NCBI GenBank assembly: GCA_019137255.1
Contig: WPDH01000407.1
Location: 25,551 to 89,550 of the forward strand
Direction: 5' to 3'
Length of the DNA stretch: 64,000 nt
Source: Corinectria fuckeliana
Taxonomy: Eukaryota; Ascomycota; Sordariomycetes; Hypocreales; Nectriaceae
The notes beneath the pieces are model-generated. The model had not been told where the DNA came from. It did no database searches and saw only the letters and a program-made list of their open reading frames with translations. Position numbers and translations under genes: made by a program. How positions within the stretch are numbered: position 1 is the stretch's first letter; every line of letters starts with the position of its first letter. This document shows positions 56,169 through 64,000 of the stretch, piece by piece.

Positions 56169-57314
56169 CTAAATCAATGCCGCAACCTTGTCCTGAGACA
56201 GGTCCTCCATAGCCTTCTCTTTAGACGTCCCATAGGTAGCAGCATATCTTCCGGAAAGCCACTCCTCAACGGTAATCGGCGGATATTTGGCGCCAGTCTC
56301 CGGTTCTTCGCAATTCGGGAAGCATCGAACTAGGAAGTCCGGGTTCCCATCAAGGAAAAAGGGAGCGCTATATCTCTCTTGTCCCGCCTTGTTGATGACG
56401 CGGTGGAGATTGGACAGATATCGGTCGTTGGTCCATCGCATCATTAGGTTCCCCAGGTTTACCACGAGTGCGCCTTGTGTCGGAACGATATCCATCCATT
56501 GGGAGGACTCGCGATCCCACACTTGCAGGCCGCCGACCATGTCCTGGAGCAGGATGGTGACGGATCCAAAATCCGTGTGAGCGCCGATGCCTCTCTCCAG
56601 CTCTGAAGCGTTGGGAGGTTGAGGAGGGTAGTGCAGCAGTCGCAGAGTGGCCATCGGCGTATCAAAGAACTGCGGAAGCCAGGCGTCGTCGACATCAAGG
56701 GTTTTGCAGAGAAGGCGGAAGATTCGCTTCGCCATTTCCAGCATTTCGTTGAAGTACTTGTCGATCCTGTGCTGGAATTCCTCAGGATCTCTCACATTGT
56801 CTGGGTATTTGTTTGGGCCAAGACTGAATTTCTTCGCGACTACGCTCGGATGGTCTTTGGGTAGGTCCAAGCCGAAATGGTAGCCTTCTTTGAGATCCCC
56901 CTGAGGGCTGTTCTCGAAATTCTGAGCACGGAGTCGTTCATAACCTCGATAGTCCTTTGTCAAACCTGATACCAAACACAGTTGTTAGTAGTCAGAGCAT
57001 GGTAAGCGCATTTTTTGCCATTTGGGATCTCACTCTGATCATATCTCTCTTTTTCCTCCATAGAAAGGGCGAAGAATTCCTTGGAGCATTCGATGACTTC
57101 GTCCATCAAAGACTGAGGTACGCCGTGATTTGTGAGCTGGAAGAATCCATGGCTCTGGCACGCCGCGCGGATCTGGTCAACGAGGTTGGCAAGCGCTGTC
57201 TCGTCCGTGCTATCGCTTGCTAGATGCCATCAGCACTCGGTCAGTTCTCCATTGATGGTAGTGGATGTAAAACGAACCGGAAAAGTCGATGCTGGGGATA
57301 GATTTGGGTGTCAT
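56169..57314 (-). CDS. 2-Oxoglutarate/Fe(II)-dependent dioxygenase (isopenicillin N synthase-like)
   Basis: Exons 57314-57278, 57219-57034 and 56965-56169 give 339 residues. The N-terminus (MTPKSIPSIDFS) and GFFQLTNHGVPQSLMDEV are the DIOX_N domain. The catalytic jelly roll carries the iron ligands His204-x-Asp206 (GAHTDFGSVTILLQD) and His262 (NLHRVI), and the 2-oxoglutarate-binding Arg272-x-Ser274 (RYSAPFF). Introns have CTGAT or GT...AG signals as in neighbouring genes. Soluble, cytosolic. Members hydroxylate, desaturate or cyclise small molecules, often in secondary metabolism; substrate unknown. It lies 12 kb right of the PKS cluster, so a link to that pathway is possible but unsupported. 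Confidence 0.9.
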
Positions 57315-58469
57315 GCCTGCGGTCGTCGAAATGATTCCGGGATCAGTAGGTGCTTGTTGATCGAGATTGTTGGTGGAAGATCGTGTGTCGGTCAGAAGTT
57401 ATGGTGTAGGGTGAAAACTTGATGAAGGAATTAGGAGGGGTTTCGCATTTCAATGCGGCCATCGCCGTCATCCGAAGATTGTGCTACACGAAGGCTTAAT
57501 CAGGCCAAGCCTATTGGCTGTCCTGATCTGCAGGACGATTTGCTGGTAGACCATTATCCGTTGGCGATGACTAGATTACACATTTGTACGTAGAGTCGGC
57601 TAACAGTATAATCGCCTTTCGGGAAAACGATTACGATAGCGTATCACGCTCAATTCAGCCATCTCAATATTTGAAACTTTACAGCAACGACCTGTTGATT
57701 CGCCAGCGACCTCACGTCCCAGTCTGCCTAGCTGGAAGTAATTACGATCGAGGTAGAAGCGCTGTATGATCATATCGCAAGACTGACAGCCAGGCCACAG
57801 AGTTTATTGGTAGTACTTATGAGACTGGAATAGTGCTGTGGGTAAAATCTCATAAACTCTAGGAACGTCATGTACAATCATAGTGATACTAGACAGGTCT
57901 TATGGTGTGAAAAGTGCTGTACATGCTCATATTAACAGATTACGGTGACCATTTTTTTGGAGCCGCCAAATCTTGCACCAATTGCGTGCCACTCTCAGAA
58001 GTTGGCATAGTGAGGGATATTGTGCCCTACCCTATGTAATGAATGTTCAAGACGTGGGGGGTCTGGATCTTTCAGGCTTGAATGAACCTGCAACGACACA
58101 TCCTTGACAGCGCATACGGCCTGGACGAAACGGTGCTGGTCGTCAACTCGAGAAACTTTTATCCCAAATTCACGAAAGACTCGCCATGAGAATTTTATAT
58201 AGCCGACGTTAAGTATTGGAAAGGTTGGCGTATCCGTACCACGATGTTGATGGAAATGAAGTCGGAACCTCCGTAGCGATCCCAGCAGCATCCAATACAG
58301 CTATTTAAGAGTCTAGATTATGTATTGTGGAAGTCCGCGCTGACTTCCTAGACCCCCGAATATATTGTAATAGAAGTTACTAGTCCCGTATGCTTCGAAG
58401 TAGCGCCGGCAGACCGAAGCCATCTTGATTTTCAGGTAGTAAATGTGACCCTATGTGGGAAATTACCAG
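57315..58469. other. Intergenic, nothing recognised
   Basis: 1.2 kb with no convincing gene; a 98-codon minus-strand frame at 57995-58291 has no family-like features. Confidence 0.4.
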
Positions 58470-60610
58470 TCACAGAGCCGTTAACGCTTGTACAGCGTCC
58501 TCGAACTCAAGATCAGTATCATCTTCGTCCTCGTCCAATACTTCCTGGCTGGCGACCTCGTCTAGTTTAACTAGTTTCTCCGCCTCCATCTCGAACAAAC
58601 ACTCTACGGCACTCCTTGAGAGTTCACCATCTGAGCGTCCGGTCACGTAGTCCATGGGAGACCAGCCATTGTTGTCTGCGTTTCTGCGTGGGAGTCTGCC
58701 TTTGTAGAGGACAAGCAGTCTTATAGTAGGATCGATCCCACGCATTGCTGCATGATGCAGGACAGTTCTGCCTGACGTGTCCACTCCAAGGCAAGTTGCG
58801 CCCAACTCCAACAACTTGCGAAGGCTCCGCAGAGCATTGTTCTTGACAGCTGCGACGACAGCTTTGGTGTGCTTCGAGACAGACGTCGCTTTAAAAAACG
58901 CCGCCACAGTCACTGCAAGGTCACGAGAAGCTGCAAATTCCAAGGGCGAGTCCCGCAGTCGGGAGCTAGCTGATGCGTCGGCGCCATACTCCAGGAGTAC
59001 AGGGACCTGGCAGTGAAAGCGTTCCTCGTGGCAAGCGATGTGTACTGCACGATCTAGCCAGATCTTGCTGGCATGGTTCGGATCCGCACTAGCCTCAAGC
59101 AGTCGTCGAGTGACGTCTGGGCTAGCCGAGTCGATGCCCCATATCAACGGAGTCGACCCGCCGCGTTCGACAATGTCCACGTCGGCGTTGTGTTCCAGCA
59201 AAGTGGAAACAGACTGCACGTCACCGCGAGTTGCTGACCAGTGAAGAGGTGCTAGGCCGTAAGCATCTTGCTCGTTGGCTAGATGTGGTAAATCTCGCAG
59301 CACTTGGTCGAGGTTTAACTTGCTTTGGCCAAAGATGATCTTGTGGATGATTGTGAAACCACCGTCCTCGGTGAACATTGTATCGGTGAAGTAAGAAGAA
59401 AGACGCCCGTAAGCAGCCTCCGGCAGGCCGTTGATAAGCACAGATCTCCAAAATATGTCGGCTGAACTGTTCTTCTTCTGGTTGACTGCCAGCATATCGG
59501 CACCCTGCTTCAATAGAAACTCAATCATGTCAACGTCCTTCGTGATCAAAGCTCTATGCAGAAGCGTATGTCCGCCGGTGTCTTCTATGTCGTAGATCGA
59601 GGCTAATTTTAAGGTGAAGGCGCTCTTGATGGCATCAAGCCTCCCGTGTGCGACCATCTCGAACACATCCGCATCGCATGGGCGGACTTGTGGAAACCGC
59701 AGAACAATCCCCAGATCCCTAGCTTGAGCCAGGAAAGTGATGGAGTGGGCAAAAAACCACAAAGCTGGGAACTTGTAGCGTAGTCGGACTCTCGCATCTG
59801 AACTTCGTTTGCAGCTTTGGAGGTTGCAACGCGGGCGTAACCAGGGGTGGACAGAGAAACCGACTAGCAACTGACCCGTCAACCGCTCAATGTTGGTAGG
59901 TAATGACAGATGCTTCCTGGAAGAATGGCAAGCGCAGGTGCACCATAGGGCGCACTTTGACTCTCGGCCTTCAAGAACACAATTGATGAGCTGATAGGTT
60001 GTTGCCGGTCCGGACTTGAAGTCGTCAGAGTGGGTTGGGGTTCAGTGATGTCGTGAGAAGGCTGGTCAAGTTGCTTTCGCTCGTCATTAATATCCTGCGA
60101 GAGTTTGTCATTGAGCTCGTTGACTCCGATGTGCACACGCTGCATCAGCTGCATCATGTCGGCGACTTGGTTTGACGAAGCATGAATACTATCGATGGGG
60201 GCAAAGCACTGATTAAGGCGAGCCACAATGTCTTGGTAATTGCGGTCTTGTGAGTTCTGTAAGTGCCCAACATCGACACTTATTTGGGTTGTTCGAAAGC
60301 TCAGGCGCCGTGTGGTCGAGCTGGCGAGGAGGTGGAAGATGCTGAGCAGACGTTCCTTGCCGCCACGCAGACCACCCCGCTCTTCGTTGATCTTCCTACG
60401 CAACACTGGTCAAGTAATGTGAGTGAACGTGGCTTTCGATCCTCGAAAGTGCTTGGCCAGGTAATCTTGAAGGTACTGTAGTCGTTTTTGGATAACGTCC
60501 TCTAATCTGCGCTTGGCCTCATCAGCAGTAGCTTGGTGCTCATTAAGCCACTGCTCCTGACGTAGGGCTTCTAGACCTCGTCGGGACAATATCGGAGTGT
60601 ACTTTCATGA
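58470..60610 (-). CDS. Ankyrin-repeat protein, 5' end unclear
   Basis: The main frame from 59882 to the stop at 58470 covers 470 codons and extends upstream in the same frame to about 59.99 kb (LINCVLEGRESKCALWCTCA, then CHSS). Ankyrin units are visible: GGHTLLHRALITKDVDMIEF, GLAPLHWSATRGDVQSVSTL, STPLIWGIDSASPDVTRRLL and GRTVLHHAAMRGIDPTIRLL. The C-terminus is acidic (DEDEDDTDLEFED). Further upstream, 60.4-59.98 kb (VGHLQNSQDRNYQDIVARLN) and 60.6-60.42 kb (RRGLEALRQEQWLNEHQA) are coiled-coil-like and typical of the N-termini of such fungal proteins. However, they lie in other frames without clear joining introns, and no start codon is evident before the Nudix gene. Either a gene with missed introns or a 5'-truncated one. 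Function unknown. Confidence 0.6.
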
Positions 60611-60730
60611 AAGAAGCTTTCCCAAATTCAAAATGTCAACTTTCTGCGATTCTAAAAGTCCACAATACACGACAAGGAAAAAGGGGCGCTAGTCAAGGCC
60701 ACGTCGAGATAGGCTCCCCACGGATTTCTA

Positions 60731-61549
60731 ATGCCGGACGTCGTAGAGATAATACCTTGGACAGGCGACTTCAAGATCGCGCACGACAACCCAAGGAGAG
60801 TGGATGTCTTGGATACTTCCAACGGCGAAGACACGTCCGCAGCCTGCAACAAAGCCTTCGCAAAGGTGGTCGCAGCCTGCCAGGAGAAGGATCTCTTCAA
60901 CCTCAAAGGTGAAGAGTACGAGGAGTTTGCCATCGTCGGCGTCAAATACCCTGCTCGCCTCTTCAGGTATGCTGCGACGCTGTTTGGGATTATCAGCCAG
61001 GGCGCCCATCTTACCACATACACCCGCACACCAAGCGGCTTGAATATATGGGTCCCTCGCCGAAGCCCGACCATAAGCACATATCCCAACACGCTGGACA
61101 GCACTGTCGCCGGCGGCATATCTGCTGAGGACACACCGTTCGAGACCATCATTCGGGAAGCAGACGAGGAGGCATCGCTGCCCGAAGATCGCACCCGCCG
61201 AGATGTTCGGTCGGCAGGAGTGCTCACTTACATCACTTTTCTCGAACAGGGACAGGGTGAAGTCGGAGGTCTTGTCAAACCGGACATGGTTCATGTGTAC
61301 GACATGGAGGTCGCCGAAGACGTCATTCCCAAGCCGCACGACGACGAGGTCAAAGAGTTTTACCTGATGACGCCTGACGAGGTCAAGGCCGCTTTGCATC
61401 GCAAGCAATTCAAGACGAACTCGGCAGCGGTGATGGTCGATTTCTTCATCAGGCATGGCATCATCACGGCCGATGATGAGCGCGACTACCCCGAGATGAG
61501 CATGCGTCTTCATCGCACTCTGCCGTTCGCCACGGCACCGCGACTGTAA
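60731..61549 (+). CDS. Nudix hydrolase (thiamine pyrophosphokinase-related, DUF4743-like)
   Basis: Intact intronless frame of 272 residues from the ATG at 60731. The Nudix box runs from Gly128 to Leu150 (GGISAEDTPFETIIREADEE, then ASL). The core READEE is intact. Asp stands at the position usually Glu before it, and Ser replaces the later Gly, both seen in the fungal TPK-associated Nudix group. The N-terminal domain (residues 1-110) with FGIISQGAHLTTYTRT and IWVPRRS matches the DUF4743 region. Family members act on nucleotide-diphosphate-type or oxidised thiamine diphosphate substrates in the cytosol. It is divergent from the ankyrin gene with a promoter of only ~120 bp. Housekeeping-like; no link to the cluster. 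Confidence 0.88.
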   Translation: MPDVVEIIPWTGDFKIAHDNPRRVDVLDTSNGEDTSAACNKAFAKVVAACQEKDLFNLKGEEYEEFAIVGVKYPARLFRYAATLFGIISQGAHLTTYTRTPSGLNIWVPRRSPTISTYPNTLDSTVAGGISAEDTPFETIIREADEEASLPEDRTRRDVRSAGVLTYITFLEQGQGEVGGLVKPDMVHVYDMEVAEDVIPKPHDDEVKEFYLMTPDEVKAALHRKQFKTNSAAVMVDFFIRHGIITADDERDYPEMSMRLHRTLPFATAPRL

Positions 61550-62370
61550 TGCGCGAGGCCTAGTATGTCCCTGTCAGGGAGCGGTTCGGTTCAGTCTGGG
61601 TGTCCGCACAACTATTCTGATATCATGCACTTGCTGGAAGTGTGATGTGGCGAGAACTGCTTAGTGGTTTGGGCTGTGATCAGTGAATTCAGGCTTATGA
61701 GCTAGGTGCTATCTTGGTACAATTACCGGACAAAGGTTCTGAGGGGTCTCGAGAGTTGTGAGAGCTATACTCAGATTGTTATGAAATGAAGAAGAGATAG
61801 GGTGTTTTGTGAAAGGTAGAGGTTGACGCGGGAGGGGGAACTCCTCGGAACTTTTGTCCCCCCGCTGTAGAATGTATCATATGCTAGGCATACATGTAAC
61901 TAATAGCTGAAAGCAATCGTTTATCTAAAAAGCCTGACAGCACTGCTGCTTTTTCTGCCCCAGTATCGGGATCCGAACACTATGAATGCATCGGAAATTA
62001 TTGCACCTTGGCAATATTACACAGAGAAAGGTGCCGACTGGAGGAGGGCTCGTAACGGTGATAGTAAGCGAGTGTGCATGCGGTATTGCACTTTGCCCAC
62101 ACAATCCGTAGCAGGCGGCCAATAACCGTTCGCTTTCTGCTCACCGAAAATGCAGAGTGATGTGCAGCAGTTTTTTATCTTCCCTTGGCGTCTGCTACGT
62201 TTGCCTATGACTTTGCCACCACCGAGCGAGAGCGAGCAGGCTACCGAGTACATGCCTCGGCCAAGAGCCGCAAGCGTCACTCGTAGATGTGGAAGCAGTC
62301 TTAAGTTTGGGAGTCTAGGTGTTCGTTCCTTCTGATGTACTCGTGCCTCAGCGAGCATTTCTTTCCAGAA
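61550..62370. other. Intergenic, nothing recognised
   Basis: 0.8 kb between the Nudix gene and a broken hypothetical gene; no supported feature. Confidence 0.4.
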
Positions 62371-62904
62371 TGGATCCGACGCTGGCGATTGTGAATACAA
62401 TTATATTGCCATATGGAGCTTTCCGCGAGGTGCTAGGAGAACCCTCGGTTGCGGTGGAGACTTGCCTGCCATGGCCTGACAGTATTCTGAACCCGAAGAA
62501 CCGAGTCATGAGTCTCGGTCTCTCTGGAACTGAACTTTGGGATATCGATGGAGGCGAGGCCGACCGTGGGTTCTTCTGTACGGTCCCGAAGTTTGCTCAG
62601 CGAAGGCCTCCACTTCGAATCACGGCCACCGTGCTATGGGACCGGGCACAGAGATGGGAACCGAATCGTTCCGTGGGGCACACGAGGCTACGCAGTAACA
62701 GCGACGGAGACTCAACAAGCTGCTACTCGATGGTGGCGTGAAGAATTGTCCGTGGCCGAAGAATTTGTGCGGTACGAGTATGTGCGTGGTGAGCATGGAC
62801 CGGTGCCTGAGCAATTCGAGCGGCTCAAAAGAGACATACAGGAGCGGCCATCTCTCGTGGAGGTAATGCAGACGTTGTCAGCCTTCCAAGTCGGGCAGTC
62901 TTGA
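62371..62904 (+). pseudogene. Broken hypothetical gene
   Basis: From the ATG at 62371 the frame reads well (MDPTLAIVNTIILPYGAFRE, then SLGLSGTELWDIDGG and LRITATVLWDR). It loses sense near 62.65-62.69 kb, and coding character continues in another frame (NRIVPWGTRGYAVTATETQQ, then WWREELSVAEEFVRYEYV) to the stop at 62902-62904. The two halves together look like one ~175-residue fungal protein of unknown function. No splice sites bridge the frames cleanly, so a frameshift is the simplest reading. Confidence 0.45.
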
Positions 62905-63389
62905 GCCACTACATTCAGGTATTATGTATGGAAATTGGAGAAATCAGTGCAGCGAGGTCTTTCGTTACCAAGGCATGAAAAAGCAGTGATACTGGCCGAC
63001 ATACACCGAGAAACCTTCTTGTTTCCCGGTGACAGAGACTTGATGTTACGCAGTGAAAATTAGTGATGAAGCTACGTAGTGGAGTGCCTACTGTCGTTGC
63101 TCGATAGCGGCCCTCCTACGCTAACTCTCTGAAGGGGGGACTGGTAGTTTAGGCAGATGTCCATTCATGCAAAAGGGCACACACACAGTATCCTCTGATA
63201 GTGGTCGCCTTGCTTTGGCTGGTGGACATCTACATTGCCAATTCAAGAAGGCTGCCAATCGGGCGCTGCCATTGCACAAAGGCAGAGGACTCAGTATATG
63301 GTCAATCTCTCACCGGGCCAACACGGCATCTGCATGGTGATGCTGGCTGTACTACAGAAGGCTATAGGGCCTGGTGTCTCATATTAACT
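62905..63389. other. Intergenic, nothing recognised
   Basis: Ordinary base composition and no gene recognised, ending at the sharp AT-rich boundary. Confidence 0.4.
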
Positions 63390-64000
63390 TTTTTTTAAAT
63401 TTTCGCACTAGGGTTATCTTACTATATTATATAAGCTTTATTTAATTATATATAATATTATATTATAATAAAAAACTATATCTTTATCTTATTTATTTAT
63501 ATATAAAAGGATTAAAGTTTTTATTACTATAGTAACTAATTAATAATAAAAGAAATTATATATAGCTATATACTCTTATATATCTTTTTATACTCTATTA
63601 TACTTTCTTCTTTTTCTTTTTTTTATTATAAAAAAGCCTTTTTTATCTATACTTATAATATTCTATTTAAATAAACTAATTACCTACTTAGAGGTTTATA
63701 AATAGTCTCTTAGTATTATATACTATCTTAATTATAGCTAATAGCTTCTTATACTTATATTCTTATCTACTTCTATTATTAATCTAATAGACTTATCTTT
63801 TACCTAATAAATAACTAAATATATACTTATATAAAGTATAATAATTCCTTCTAATAAGACTATCTTAGTAATACTTAATACTTTTATTAATATAGCTAAT
63901 ATAACTATTATAGCTTATATAACTAGTATTATAACTATATAAAGTAATAGAAAGGTTCTTATAGTTAACTTATAAAATATATTTTATATTTTAACTAGTT
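63390..64000. repeat. Extremely AT-rich tract (RIP-like)
   Basis: From about 63390 to the window end the DNA is almost only A and T, with very few G and essentially no CpG, rich in TpA (tatata, ttataa). No open frame is plausible. The switch from balanced composition happens within a few tens of bases. It fits the edge of a repeat-induced-mutation AT isochore covering transposon remains; a centromeric or subtelomeric edge is also possible. Confidence 0.8.

Overview
The window reads as nuclear DNA of a filamentous ascomycete (Pezizomycotina). Genes carry short introns (about 45-170 nt) with GT...AG ends and CTRAY-like branch sites. There are three Zn2Cys6 regulators, a highly reducing polyketide synthase (PKS), fungal transporter and ankyrin families, and signs of repeat-induced-type C-to-T decay. 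Species cannot be named from sequence alone.

Layout. 0.4-6.5 kb: an F-box/LRR-like hypothetical gene, a gutted sugar-transporter relic and a decayed ankyrin-repeat gene. 7-13 kb: a LaeA-like SAM methyltransferase, an alpha/beta hydrolase, an aconitase-X relic and an allantoate-type MFS permease. 13.4-14.9 kb: a broken gene with a two-fold internal repeat. 16.9-44.4 kb: the main feature, a candidate secondary-metabolite cluster of nine genes. In order these are a sugar-porter-type MFS transporter (-), a cytochrome P450 (+), Zn2Cys6 regulator 1 (-), an epoxide hydrolase (-), Zn2Cys6 regulator 2 (+), an FAD monooxygenase (-), the HR-PKS (+), Zn2Cys6 regulator 3 (-) and a LovC-like enoyl reductase (+). 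46-54 kb: a proline-pathway aldehyde dehydrogenase relic, two small secreted proteins, a gene-poor stretch with a diverged direct repeat, and a tyrosinase with a one-base reading-frame problem. 56-63 kb: a 2-oxoglutarate/Fe(II) dioxygenase, an ankyrin gene, a Nudix hydrolase and a broken hypothetical gene. The last ~0.6 kb switches abruptly to extremely AT-rich DNA.

How the cluster may work (inference). The PKS is KS-AT-DH-psiKR-ER0-KR-ACP. It has no C-methyltransferase, no thioesterase and a dead internal enoyl-reductase domain, so the separate enoyl reductase is the obvious trans-acting partner, as in lovastatin-type systems. The product should be an unmethylated, partly reduced linear polyketide. 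The P450 and FAD monooxygenase would oxidise it, possibly to an epoxide, and the epoxide hydrolase could open that epoxide. The MFS protein may export the product. Three regulators sit inside the locus; regulators 1 and 3 look like paralogues. Four of the cluster's intergenic regions are divergent promoters, and three of these carry the palindrome CGGCCG. I do not recognise this gene combination as a characterised pathway.

Gene models were spliced by hand from reading frame, splice sites and family motifs. Exon boundaries given as coordinates are predictions.
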